From positions 221,501 through 285,500 of the forward strand of contig NZ_AP018400.1 in assembly GCF_003609975.1 (NCBI RefSeq): 64,000 nt of DNA. Direction: 5' to 3'. Below the pieces are notes generated by a model. The model had not been told where the DNA came from and did not search any database. It saw nothing but the letters and a program-made list of their open reading frames with translations. This document shows positions 36,462 through 44,925 of this stretch, piece by piece. Origin of the DNA: Streptococcus ruminantium (GTDB lineage Bacteria; Bacillota; Bacilli; Lactobacillales; Streptococcaceae). Made by a program: the position numbers and the translations under genes. The first letter of the stretch is position 1. Each line of letters opens with the position of its first letter.

Positions 36462-36644
36462 TTATTCAGCTGAAGCAGCTTTAGCGATTTTACGTCCCTT
36501 GTAGTATCCTTTCAAAGATACACGGTGAGAACGTGAGTAATCTCCAGTAGTTTCATCAAATTTCACAGTTGGAGCTGCTACTTTATAGTGAGTACGACGT
36601 TTATTTTTCTTCGCTTTTGAAGTGCGACGTGCAGGTACTGCCAT
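36462..36644 (-). CDS. rpmF: 50S ribosomal protein L32
   Basis: A 60-residue protein opening [20 protein letters not shown] and ending [15 protein letters not shown], the streptococcal L32 without a zinc site. TGGAGGAAG is the ribosome site. First gene of rpmF-rpmG, driven by the promoter at 36799-36827 through a leader of about 150 nt. Confidence 0.97.
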
Positions 36645-36798
36645 TTTTTTCTTCCTCCATTGAGATATAAGGGCATGAAAAAGCGAAGAAAAAATAGGGA
36701 GCCGATGCTGTACAACTTGCGTACAAGTCGGATCATTTCTTTTCTGAACTTTTGGCCCAAATTCGATTTAATTTAATATGACATTCGTCAACCTCAAT

Positions 36799-36827
36799 AG
36801 TATATCAAAAGTTTTTTGTAAAGTAAA
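36799..36827 (-). promoter_or_regulatory. rpmF-rpmG promoter
   Basis: On the minus strand TTTACT, a 17-bp spacer and TATACT lie about 155 bp before the rpmF start. Confidence 0.65.
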
Positions 36828-36829
36828 GT

Positions 36830-37259
36830 TACTTGACAGATTTTTTTGAAAAAATTAGTGACATTACCACAAAATAAGTATAGCTCGGTTGATTTCAGTG
36901 AATTTAGTGGAAAGAAACAAACAGGGTGACTGCAAAACTCAAAAGCCTGACAAAGTTCAATTTATCGGAAGGCTTTTTTGAGAAATAGCGGAGCTTTTAT
37001 GGTAGAATAAGGGAGATTGCAAGTTATGTTTGGGCAACGTCTTCACCTGTATACTTAAGAAAAGTAGTTCGTCTATTTTCTGGAGAATGCAAGCTTCAAC
37101 CTTCACAAAGTGAGCTATTTGCCAAAAGATTATCTTAACCTAGAAAGGAATGAGCGCAGGCTAAACACTATATAAGAAAGATAAATTACTTTGACAATCG
37201 ATATTTTCAGCGATTTATCCCTCTTATTTTGTCTTTGAGCCTTCTGCATCTTTTATATT
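36830..37259. other. Intergenic region before hisS
   Basis: About 430 bp. A long-loop hairpin (AAGCCT ... AGGCTTTTTT, about 36949-36977) resembles a weak terminator. A TTGACA at 37191 may be a -35 box, but no good -10 follows. No T-box motifs were found. The hisS start lacks a ribosome site. Confidence 0.45.
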
Positions 37260-38540
37260 ATGAAACTTCAAAAACCTAAAGGGACCCAAGATTTATTACC
37301 ACAGGATACAGTCAAGTGGCAGTACGTGGAAAATTTTGCTCGTACCATTTTCAAACAATACAATTACGCAGAAATTCGCACGCCGATTTTCGAGCATTAT
37401 GAGGTTATCAGCCGTTCAGTTGGTGATACCACTGACATTGTTACTAAGGAGATGTACGACTTTTACGATAAAGGGGAACGCCACATTACCCTGCGCCCAG
37501 AAGGAACAGCGCCGGTTGTGCGCTCTTATGTAGAAAATAAGCTTTTTGCTCCGGAAGTGCAAAAACCAGCCAAATTCTACTATATGGGACCAATGTTTCG
37601 CTATGAACGTCCACAGGCAGGACGCCTGCGTCAATTCCATCAAATTGGTGTAGAGTGCTTTGGTTCCAATAATCCAGCTACAGATGTAGAAACGATTGCT
37701 ATGGCTTATCATTTCTTTGAGGAGCTTGGTATCAAGGGAATACGTCTCCATCTCAATAGTCTAGGGAATCCGGAGAGTCGTGCAGCCTACCGTCAGGCCT
37801 TGATTGACTATTTAACACCACTCAAACACCAGTTGTCTAAGGATAGTCAGCGACGCTTGGAAGAAAATCCTCTCCGAGTCCTTGACTCCAAAGAAAAAGA
37901 AGATAAACAAGTGGTGGAAAATGCACCATCCATTTTGGATTACTTGGATGAGAAGAGCACAGCACACTTTGAGACAGTCAAGTCTATGCTGGATAGTTTG
38001 GGAATTTCTTATGTCATTGATACCAATATGGTACGGGGGTTAGACTATTATAATCACACCATTTTTGAGTTCATGACCGAAGTGGGAGGGAATGAACTGA
38101 CTATTTGCGCCGGCGGTCGTTACGATGGCTTGGTCACTTATTTTGGAGGACCTGAAACACCAGCATTTGGTTTTGGCATGGGGATTGAGCGTCTCATTCT
38201 CGTCCTTGATAAGCAAGGTATTGAGTTGCCTCTTGACACTCGATTGGATGTCTATATCGCTGTTCTTGGTTCGGAGGCCAATAGCGGAGCACTGGAGTTG
38301 GTTCAAGCCCTGCGCAAGCAAGGTTTCCGTGCGGAGCGCGATTACTTGGATCGCAAGCTCAAAGCCCAATTTAAGTCAGCGGATGCGTTTGGAGCTAAGG
38401 CCATTATCACCTTAGGTGGTAGCGAGATTGAGTCAGGTCAATTGATTGTCAAGCACAATCAGACTCGTAACCAAGTAGAAACAAGCTTTGAAACAGTCCA
38501 GACAGACTTTGCAAATATTTTAGAAGAATTAGAAAAGTAG
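37260..38540 (+). CDS. hisS: Histidyl-tRNA synthetase
   Basis: A 426-residue class II synthetase: motif 1 region [12 protein letters not shown], motif 2 [19 protein letters not shown], the HisA motif [14 protein letters not shown] and motif 3 [11 protein letters not shown], then an anticodon-binding domain (about 330-426). It charges tRNA-His. The ATG is fixed by homology ([11 protein letters not shown]), but TTTTATATT rather than a Shine-Dalgarno precedes it. No frame defect was seen. Confidence 0.96.
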   Translation: MKLQKPKGTQDLLPQDTVKWQYVENFARTIFKQYNYAEIRTPIFEHYEVISRSVGDTTDIVTKEMYDFYDKGERHITLRPEGTAPVVRSYVENKLFAPEVQKPAKFYYMGPMFRYERPQAGRLRQFHQIGVECFGSNNPATDVETIAMAYHFFEELGIKGIRLHLNSLGNPESRAAYRQALIDYLTPLKHQLSKDSQRRLEENPLRVLDSKEKEDKQVVENAPSILDYLDEKSTAHFETVKSMLDSLGISYVIDTNMVRGLDYYNHTIFEFMTEVGGNELTICAGGRYDGLVTYFGGPETPAFGFGMGIERLILVLDKQGIELPLDTRLDVYIAVLGSEANSGALELVQALRKQGFRAERDYLDRKLKAQFKSADAFGAKAIITLGGSEIESGQLIVKHNQTRNQVETSFETVQTDFANILEELEK

Positions 38541-39061
38541 TGGCAAAATGAAAAGACCTACCTATAAGGAACAGTGCAAAAGTAAGCTTCTGTTCTTAGT
38601 AGCAAGGTTTTTTTATTATTGCTCTTTTCAGTTATACTACTCATTATCCTGACCGAATTTACTATCATGTAGAGCAACTCTATAAAGGTATGAAAATAAG
38701 GGGTTATGTTTGCATCTATAGTGAGAGTACCTGAGAGCGATCCACGTTCTTTTTTTGAGGATGACAGCAACAGCTTACCAAAAGTTTTTGTCTGAATCCG
38801 GAAAGATAAAAGCAGTAGAGATAGTCTATAGAAAAACGTTGTACATCATGATGTTTGACTTCAGTGAGGTTAGTCCTAGGAGTGATATTCTTCTAGGTTT
38901 TTTAAAATATTTTTTGGTAAGTGTGTCTGAGGTTGCTATTGCTGTGCTGAGATGGTGATATGAACGTTGGAGGGATGCTGGATCTTTTCTTGACTGCATT
39001 AAAGGTTTGCTAATGGTAAATCTGCCCAATACTACTTGTCATCAGTGAGGCGATAAAAAAC
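38541..39061. other. Intergenic region between hisS and the IS1182-like remnant
   Basis: About 520 bp. Short frames exist (for example 38755-38958) but have no ribosome site or recognisable product. No RNA gene or clear terminator was seen. Confidence 0.45.
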
Positions 39062-39450
39062 GAGCTTGGGACAAAAGTCTCTCCGGTTCAACCAAAAAGC
39101 AACGGATTTGGTGCCGTTGCTTTTTGCATTAAAGAGATAGACTTTGCAAAATAAAGTTGTCTAATCCTATTTAGAAAGGCTATCTCATGCACATTAACTA
39201 TAACACAAATCAGACGACATTGCCACTAGAACTTTCTGCTTGTCTGCTCCAAAACCACGTTGTCTTTACGATTGAGCAGGTGGTCAATGAGTTGAGCGAT
39301 GGCCACTATCAAGCCTTCTATCATGACTTTGGTCGTCCATCCTATCACCCTAAAATGCTCTTATCTGTGCTGCTGTACTAAAACAGAGACTCACAGCAAG
39401 GTGAGTCTCTGTTTTATTTTGGAGCTGAGAACGACTTTTGTCCCAAGCTC
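39062..39450 (+). mobile_element. Internally deleted IS1182-like element (MITE), 389 bp
   Basis: Terminal inverted repeats GAGCTTGGGACAAAAGTC (left) and its complement GACTTTTGTCCCAAGCTC (right; CGACTTTTG) bound the element. Inside are a hairpin (39094-39125), the first 64 codons of a transposase (39187-39381), a stop, and a strong hairpin (AACAGAGACTCAC / GTGAGTCTCTGTT, 39384-39415). The middle and end of the transposase are deleted while both ends are kept. Confidence 0.82.
39187..39381 (+). pseudogene. Transposase N-terminal stump (IS1182 family)
   Basis: 64 codons beginning MHINYNTNQTTLPLELSACL and including FYHDFGRPSYHPKMLLSVLL, the N-terminal DUF772-type region of IS1182/IS5-like transposases. 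It ends at a stop right after SVLLY; the catalytic domain is absent. Confidence 0.8.
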
Positions 39451-39469
39451 TTGGAATTAGTGGGACATA

Positions 39470-40495
39470 TCAGTGAGAATAACAGAAGTCTAACACCATA
39501 CGACCTTGGATAGTGCCAGCTTCCATTTCCTCAAATACTGCCTCAGCATCTTCAACAGGACGTTTTTGGACAACTGGAACAACTAAACCAATCGCACCGA
39601 AGTGGAAGGCTTCTTCCAAATCTTTTCGTGTACCAACTAGGGATCCAACGACCTTGATACCATCTAGGACAGTTTTTACGATACTGAGATCCATATATTC
39701 AGACGGCAGACCAACAGCAACTACGTAACCACCAGCACGAACGCTATCAATTGCTTGGTTGAAAGCAACTTTTGAAACAGCAGTTACAACAGTTGAATGG
39801 ACACCGCCTCCGGTGATTTCCTTGATAAAAGCAGGGACATCTTCTACCTCAAGGCCGTTAATAGCAACATCTGCACCAACTTCTTTTGCTAGTTCTAGTT
39901 TATCATTGTTGATATCAACAGCGATAACATGAGCATTGAAAACTTTCTTGGCATACTGAATAGCGAGATTTCCTAGTCCACCAGCACCGTAGATAGCAAT
40001 CCACTGACCTGGCGCAAGATGAGCTTCTTTAATAGCCTTGTAGCAGGTGACCCCAGCACAGGTGATGGAGCTTGCTTGAGCAGGATCAAGTCCTTCAGGA
40101 ACTTTTACAGCATAGTCTGCAGTTACAATGCATTGCTCAGCCATACCACCATCGACAGAATAACCCGCGTTTTTCACTGAGCGACAAAGAGTTTCCCGAC
40201 CGGTAGTGCAATATTCACACATGCCGCATCCTTGGAAGAACCAAGCGACACTGACACGGTCACCAATCTTGAGACTTGTCACATCTGGTGCAATTTGGGT
40301 AACAATCCCGATGCCTTCATGTCCGAGGATCCGACCAGGAACTTTTCCGAAGTCACCATTGGCAACATGAAGGTCAGTGTGGCAGACACCACAGTACTCA
40401 ATCTGGACCAGAGCTTCACCAGCTTCGAGTGGACGAAGTTCTTTTTCAACAACGATAACACCAGTAGATTCTGGATTTACTACGACTGCTTTCAT
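39470..40495 (-). CDS. adhP: Zinc-dependent alcohol dehydrogenase AdhP
   Basis: A 341-residue medium-chain dehydrogenase. Catalytic zinc ligands are in [14 protein letters not shown] and [10 protein letters not shown]; the structural zinc site is [16 protein letters not shown]; the NAD site is [17 protein letters not shown]. It interconverts ethanol and acetaldehyde with NAD. It diverges from adhE; a Rex-like site (40562-40579) precedes it, suggesting NADH-responsive control. Confidence 0.94.
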   Translation of the reverse strand: MKAVVVNPESTGVIVVEKELRPLEAGEALVQIEYCGVCHTDLHVANGDFGKVPGRILGHEGIGIVTQIAPDVTSLKIGDRVSVAWFFQGCGMCEYCTTGRETLCRSVKNAGYSVDGGMAEQCIVTADYAVKVPEGLDPAQASSITCAGVTCYKAIKEAHLAPGQWIAIYGAGGLGNLAIQYAKKVFNAHVIAVDINNDKLELAKEVGADVAINGLEVEDVPAFIKEITGGGVHSTVVTAVSKVAFNQAIDSVRAGGYVVAVGLPSEYMDLSIVKTVLDGIKVVGSLVGTRKDLEEAFHFGAIGLVVPVVQKRPVEDAEAVFEEMEAGTIQGRMVLDFCYSH

Positions 40496-40561
40496 AGCAG
40501 ACCTCCTGTTTTATATGTTTATCATTCACTTATTGAATGTGTTAATATAATATATTTTATA

Positions 40562-40579
40562 TTGTTAATAATATCACAA
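40562..40579. promoter_or_regulatory. Candidate Rex operator before adhP
   Basis: TTGTTAATAATATCACAA fits TTGTGAA-N4-TTCACAA with a strong right half. It lies about 67 bp upstream of the adhP start. Confidence 0.5.
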
Positions 40580-40811
40580 AAAAAGCAAAAATGCAAGAGG
40601 AAATGGAAGCGCTATAATGAATGAAAAATTGAAAATTATCATGTAATTATTATTTTTTTTCAAGAAAGTTCGTTGATTGGAAGTGTTATTTTGATAAAAA
40701 AATAAGCATTGAGGAAGGAAAAAAGAATTGCAGGGCTGACATGTCTCTTCGTCTGTACTTTTATTGTTTCAGTTTCAGGGATAAATCACAATATTTTCTG
40801 AAAACGAGAAA

Positions 40812-40828
40812 AAGAGAACGCTTTCAAA
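40812..40828. promoter_or_regulatory. Candidate cre upstream of adhE
   Basis: AAGAGAACGCTTTCAAA contains the central CG with GAA/TTC arms of a catabolite-responsive element, about 40 bp before the adhE -35 box. Confidence 0.55.
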
Positions 40829-40843
40829 AATAAAACAGAAAAA

Positions 40844-40862
40844 ATGTGAAAAAATTAACAAT
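40844..40862. promoter_or_regulatory. Candidate second Rex operator before adhE
   Basis: ATGTGAAAAAATTAACAAT closely resembles the site at 40901 (TTGTGAAAAAGTTAACAA) and ends just upstream of the -35 box. Confidence 0.5.
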
Positions 40863-40867
40863 TTCTC

Positions 40868-40896
40868 TTTACAAATGAAATAAAAAATAGTAGAAT
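40868..40896 (+). promoter_or_regulatory. adhE promoter
   Basis: TTTACA (40868-40873), a 17-bp spacer and TAGAAT (40891-40896); the start of transcription would fall at about 40903, inside the Rex-like site. Confidence 0.75.
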
Positions 40897-40900
40897 AACA

Positions 40901-40918
40901 TTGTGAAAAAGTTAACAA
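40901..40918. promoter_or_regulatory. Candidate Rex operator overlapping the adhE start of transcription
   Basis: TTGTGAAAAAGTTAACAA has an exact left half of the Rex consensus and a near-match right half, immediately after the -10 box, where binding would block transcription. Confidence 0.7.
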
Positions 40919-40947
40919 ATGTTGACAAATATATTTGGAGGAACACA

Positions 40948-43599
40948 ATGGCTGATAAAAAAGTAGTATCACCAGAAGAAAAGTTGGTAGAAGCACGCAA
41001 GCATGTTGACGAGCTTGTTCAAAAAGGTTTGGTTGCTCTTGATGAGTTTCGTAAACTCGGTCAAGAAGAAGTGGATTATATTGTTGCGAAAGCTTCTGTA
41101 GCAGCACTTGACAAACACGGTGAGTTGGCAATGCATGCTTTTGAAGAAACCAAACGTGGAGTGTTTGAAGATAAGGCAACCAAAAATCTATTTGCCTGTG
41201 AACATGTTGTCAACAATATGCGCCATACCAAAACGGTTGGTGTTATTGAAGAAGATGAAGTAACTGGTTTGACCTTGATTGCAGAGCCAGTAGGTGTTGT
41301 CTGTGGTATTACACCAACGACTAACCCAACATCTACAGCGATCTTTAAATCATTGATTGCCTTGAAGACACGTAATCCAATCGTCTTTGCCTTCCACCCA
41401 TCTGCTCAAGAATCCTCAGCTCATGCAGCGCGTGTTGTGTATGAGGCGGCTGTGGCAGCAGGTGCTCCAGAAAACTGTATCCAGTGGATAACAAAACCAT
41501 CTATGGAAGCGACATCTGAATTGATGAAGCATGATGGTATTGCAACCATTCTTGCGACCGGTGGGAATGCCATGGTTCGTGCAGCTTATTCTTGCGGTAA
41601 ACCAGCGCTTGGTGTAGGTGCAGGTAACGTTCCAGCCTACGTTGAAAAATCAGCAAACATCCGCCAAGCCGCTCATGATATTGTGATGTCAAAATCATTT
41701 GATAACGGTATGGTCTGTGCATCTGAACAAGCAGTTATCATTGATAAGGAAGTGTATGACGAATTTGTAGCAGAATTTAAGTCCTACAAAACTTACTTCG
41801 TTAATAAGAAAGAAAAAGCTCTTCTGGAAGCATATTGCTTCGGTGTGAAAGCTAATAGCAAAAATTGCGCAGAGGGCAAGTTAAATGCAGATATCGTTGG
41901 TCGCCCAGCAGCATGGATTGCTGAGCAAGCTGGTTTCTCAGTGCCAGAAGGTACCAACATTTTAGCGGCTGAGGTAGCTGAAATCGGTGAAAAAGAGCCA
42001 TTGACTCGTGAGAAATTGTCACCAGTTATCGCAGTCTTGAAAGTTGATGGCCGCGCAGAAGGTCTGGAAGCGGCTCGTCAAATGGTTGAGTTCCACGGTC
42101 TTGGTCACTCAGCAGCTATCCATACTGAAGATGCAGAACTGGCTAAAGAATTCGGAACCATTGTGCGCGCTATCCGTGTTATCTGGAACTCTCCATCTAC
42201 TTTTGGTGGTATTGGTGATGTTTACAATGCCTTCTTACCATCATTGACACTTGGTTGTGGTTCTTATGGACGTAACTCAATCAGTGATAACGTAAGTGCT
42301 ATGAACTTGCTCAATATCAAGAAAGTAGGAAGACGTAGAAATAATATGCAATGGTTTAAAGTTCCTTCTAAAACATACTTCGAACGTGACTCTATCCAGT
42401 ACCTCCAAAAATGTCGTGACGTTGAACGCGTCATGATTGTTACAGACCGTGCTATGGTAGAACTTGGATTCTTGGATCGGATTATTGAACAATTGGATCT
42501 CCGTCGTAACAAGGTTGTCTATCAAATCTTCTCAGACGTTGAGCCAGATCCAGACATTACTACAGTTTATAAGGGTACAGAACTCATGCGTACCTTCAAA
42601 CCAGATACTATTATTGCCCTCGGTGGTGGTTCACCAATGGATGCTGCCAAAGTAATGTGGCTCTTCTACGAACAACCGACTGTTGACTTCCATGACCTTG
42701 TTCAAAAATTCATGGATATTCGTAAGCGTGCCTTCAAGTTCCCAGAACTTGGTAAGAAATCTAAGTTTATTGCGATTCCAACAACATCTGGTACAGGTTC
42801 AGAAGTAACACCATTTGCTGTTATCTCTGATAAGGCAAACAACCGTAAGTATCCAATTGCTGACTATTCATTGACACCTACTGTGGCAATTGTTGACCCT
42901 GCGCTTGTATTGACAGTACCTGCACATGTTACAGCAGATACTGGTATGGACGTATTGACTCATGCAACTGAGGCGTATGTATCAACAGTTGCTAATGACT
43001 TTACAGATGGTCTTGCTCTTCAAGCTATCAAGTTGGTCTTTGAAAATCTTGAAAGTTCAGTGAAGAATGCAGACTTTGTATCACGCGAAAAAATGCACAA
43101 TGCCTCTACAATGGCAGGTATGGCCTTCGCTAACGCCTTCCTAGGTATTTCTCACTCAATGGCGCATAAGATTGGTGGACGATTCCATACAGTTCATGGT
43201 CGTACAAATGCTATCTTGCTTCCGTACGTTATCCGTTACAACGGAACTCGTCCAGCTAAGACTGCTACATGGCCAAAATATAACTACTATAGAGCAGATG
43301 AAAAGTACCAAGACATTGCTCGCCTTCTGGGCTTGCCATGCTCAACGCCAGAAGAAGCTGTAGCAGCTTATGCTCAGGCTGTTTATGATTTGGGTGAGCG
43401 TATCGGTATTCAAATGAACTTGAAAGCACAGGGTATTGACGAGAAAGAACTCAAAGAGCATTCTCGTGAATTAGCTCTTCTTGCCTACGAAGATCAATGT
43501 ACACCTGCAAACCCACGTTTGGCGATGGTGGATCACATGCAAGAAATTATTGAAGATGCTTACTATGGTTACAAGGAACGTCCAGGGCGTTTGAAATAA
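40948..43599 (+). CDS. adhE: Bifunctional acetaldehyde-CoA/alcohol dehydrogenase
   Basis: An 883-residue fusion. The N-terminal aldehyde dehydrogenase domain (about 1-440) has TPTTNPTSTAIFKSL and the catalytic FDNGMVCASEQ. The C-terminal iron alcohol dehydrogenase domain (about 460-883) has GGGSPMDAAKVMW, TTSGTGSEVTPFAVI and the metal-ligand HKIGGRFHTVHGR. It converts acetyl-CoA to ethanol, regenerating NAD. It forms spirosome filaments in other bacteria. The start at 40948 follows TTTGGAGGAACACA; the frame from 40903 begins inside the operator. Confidence 0.96.
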   Translation: MADKKVVSPEEKLVEARKHVDELVQKGLVALDEFRKLGQEEVDYIVAKASVAALDKHGELAMHAFEETKRGVFEDKATKNLFACEHVVNNMRHTKTVGVIEEDEVTGLTLIAEPVGVVCGITPTTNPTSTAIFKSLIALKTRNPIVFAFHPSAQESSAHAARVVYEAAVAAGAPENCIQWITKPSMEATSELMKHDGIATILATGGNAMVRAAYSCGKPALGVGAGNVPAYVEKSANIRQAAHDIVMSKSFDNGMVCASEQAVIIDKEVYDEFVAEFKSYKTYFVNKKEKALLEAYCFGVKANSKNCAEGKLNADIVGRPAAWIAEQAGFSVPEGTNILAAEVAEIGEKEPLTREKLSPVIAVLKVDGRAEGLEAARQMVEFHGLGHSAAIHTEDAELAKEFGTIVRAIRVIWNSPSTFGGIGDVYNAFLPSLTLGCGSYGRNSISDNVSAMNLLNIKKVGRRRNNMQWFKVPSKTYFERDSIQYLQKCRDVERVMIVTDRAMVELGFLDRIIEQLDLRRNKVVYQIFSDVEPDPDITTVYKGTELMRTFKPDTIIALGGGSPMDAAKVMWLFYEQPTVDFHDLVQKFMDIRKRAFKFPELGKKSKFIAIPTTSGTGSEVTPFAVISDKANNRKYPIADYSLTPTVAIVDPALVLTVPAHVTADTGMDVLTHATEAYVSTVANDFTDGLALQAIKLVFENLESSVKNADFVSREKMHNASTMAGMAFANAFLGISHSMAHKIGGRFHTVHGRTNAILLPYVIRYNGTRPAKTATWPKYNYYRADEKYQDIARLLGLPCSTPEEAVAAYAQAVYDLGERIGIQMNLKAQGIDEKELKEHSRELALLAYEDQCTPANPRLAMVDHMQEIIEDAYYGYKERPGRLK

Positions 43600-44036
43600 T
43601 TTTCCCTTGACTTTCTTGGTTGGCTAGGTTCGTTTAGAAAACTATGGCAAGAATATAATTGGAAGAGCCTCCAAAATGTTCTCAAATATCAGCTTATGTG
43701 ATATTCATTGTGTGATAGATTAAATGGACCCAAGAAAAGATTGAAAACTAATACTCTGTGAAAAGTGAATTCAGATATTGTCGGTTTGATGCACTTCAGT
43801 TCTATTAGTATCTGTATCACTTAGTCCGATTTTAAGCATTAGCCTTGTTAAGAGGGAAATGAGAATTGAGAACAGATATATTCTCCTTACAGTGGAAAAT
43901 CAGCGAATAAGACGATCTCAACAAAAACGTATTACCTGTATTCTCGATAAATTTACTTAACTGATAACATCCACTTTTTGAGGGATTATCAGGAGATAAA
44001 GGCAATAGGAGTTGTCAATTGAAAAAATTATCCAAT
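43600..44036. other. Gene-free region after adhE
   Basis: About 440 bp without a supported gene. It contains the left copy of an imperfect direct repeat (43774-43812) also found before thrC, and a hairpin CTGATAA ... TTATCAG near 43970-43996. No obvious terminator follows adhE. Confidence 0.45.
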
Positions 44037-44065
44037 TTGATTTTTCAATTGCGTTTTGCTATAAT
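44037..44065 (+). promoter_or_regulatory. Strong promoter of the structured region
   Basis: TTGATT, an exact 17-bp spacer ending TGC, and a perfect TATAAT (44060-44065). No convincing protein start follows for over 350 bp, which suggests a non-coding transcript. Confidence 0.7.
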
Positions 44066-44071
44066 TATAAA

Positions 44072-44425
44072 TGCCTATAAGACTGTGCTTATAGTAGTTG
44101 AGATTTTACTGTAATTTGTGGTATGATATTCTTGTTGAGGTATATTCATGCGCAGACTTCCTCTGCCGATAGACTTTCCAAGAATGTTGCGTTCAAATCT
44201 CTGGACGTCCAGAGGTTGCAACCTCTTCATTCAAAGATGAACGTTTTGTATTTTATACTTAAAGCTGGAGGGATAATGATGTTACAATCTATGTTTGACA
44301 TTAGTTTTCAACTAAAGCTAACTACGAACGTGAATTTTATACTCGGTGTTTAAGGGAAGAAGTGTGCAATACGATGTCAAGAAGTTAGGATCACCGACCT
44401 AAGGACTCGTATTGCTCCTTTTGTT
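44072..44425 (+). ncRNA. Candidate structured non-coding RNA upstream of the RT remnant
   Basis: Between the promoter at 44037 and the reverse-transcriptase stump are several perfect palindromes: TATAA-GACTGTGC-TTATA (44076-44093), CTCTGGACGTCCAGAG (44199-44214), GAGGTTGCAACCTC (44212-44225), and a long terminal hairpin GCAATACGA ... TCGTATTGC (44366-44415) enclosing TTAGG ... CCTAA and followed by CTCCTTTTGTTTT. The two central palindromes share GAG and are mutually exclusive. Start and end are inferred. The layout, promoter then RNA then RT, matches DRT2/DRT9-type defence loci. Confidence 0.45.
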
Positions 44426-44433
44426 TTATAGAT

Positions 44434-44727
44434 ATGCCTAAATTATTCACATATACTTCTAAGCAGTATAAACACATTGATAAAAAAATTTCTTTTAGTA
44501 AAGTAAGAAACTATGTCTTAAATCCTTTGTGCGTGGCAAGACATAGTTTTTTACCATTTATCCATTATGATCTCATATTCGAAAAATATGCTAGGCAATC
44601 AAGGAATGGAGAGATAAAAGCTGTTGTAAAGGAAAAGAAGCGCTCTATTTACTATGCGGGACATTTAGACAGTTATATCTATCGCTATTATCCAGAGCAT
44701 CTACGTTTAGGGAGAAAAACATACTGA
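44434..44727 (+). pseudogene. N-terminal stump of a UG/DRT-class reverse transcriptase
   Basis: 97 codons. The pattern VARHSFLPFIHYDLIFEKY, then KEKKRSIYYAGHLDSYIYRYY matches the N-terminal region of defence-associated (UG group) reverse transcriptases, in which HSFFPFI precedes K-x-R-x-I-x-x-(A/S)-S/G-H-x-D-x-x-IY-x-YY. The frame then leaves the family (PEHLRLGRKTY) and stops, before any of the palm motifs. The rest of the polymerase is absent from the next 200 bp, so this is a 5' remnant. The assignment is from recalled family patterns. Confidence 0.55.
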
Positions 44728-44824
44728 TAGTCATCGCTGAATCCCCCGTTTTTCGACAAGAAACAGACGATTCCTCAGCAGACTGATACTCTAGCTGAAG
44801 AATTGTAAGGATATTGGTGAGAGG

Positions 44825-44844
44825 TTTGATGCAGTTGCATCAAA
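44825..44844. promoter_or_regulatory. 20-bp palindrome upstream of thrC
   Basis: TTTGATGCAGTTGCATCAAA is two perfect 9-base arms around GT, 81 bp before the thrC start. An operator function is possible. Only its left half (TTTGATGCA) is repeated at 43785. Confidence 0.5.
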
Positions 44845-44925
44845 TTAGTATCACTTTTGTTTATCTCGCCAATTTTCTGTCAATTTATGATAGAATGGAA
44901 AAAATAGATTTTTATGAGGGATACT

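Noticed and set aside
36645..36760. Possible leader peptide before rpmF
   Set aside because: The frame overlaps rpmF out of phase and shows no stalling or ribosome-site pattern; treated as chance.
36830..37259. T-box leader before hisS
   Set aside because: No T-box sequence (GGGTGGNACC) or specifier stem was found.
38755..38958. 67-codon frame after hisS
   Set aside because: No ribosome site, no recognisable domain, and an antisense frame of the same length exists over it.
44123..44353. 76-codon frame upstream of the RT stump
   Set aside because: It spans the palindromes of the candidate RNA and has no good ribosome site or recognisable family.
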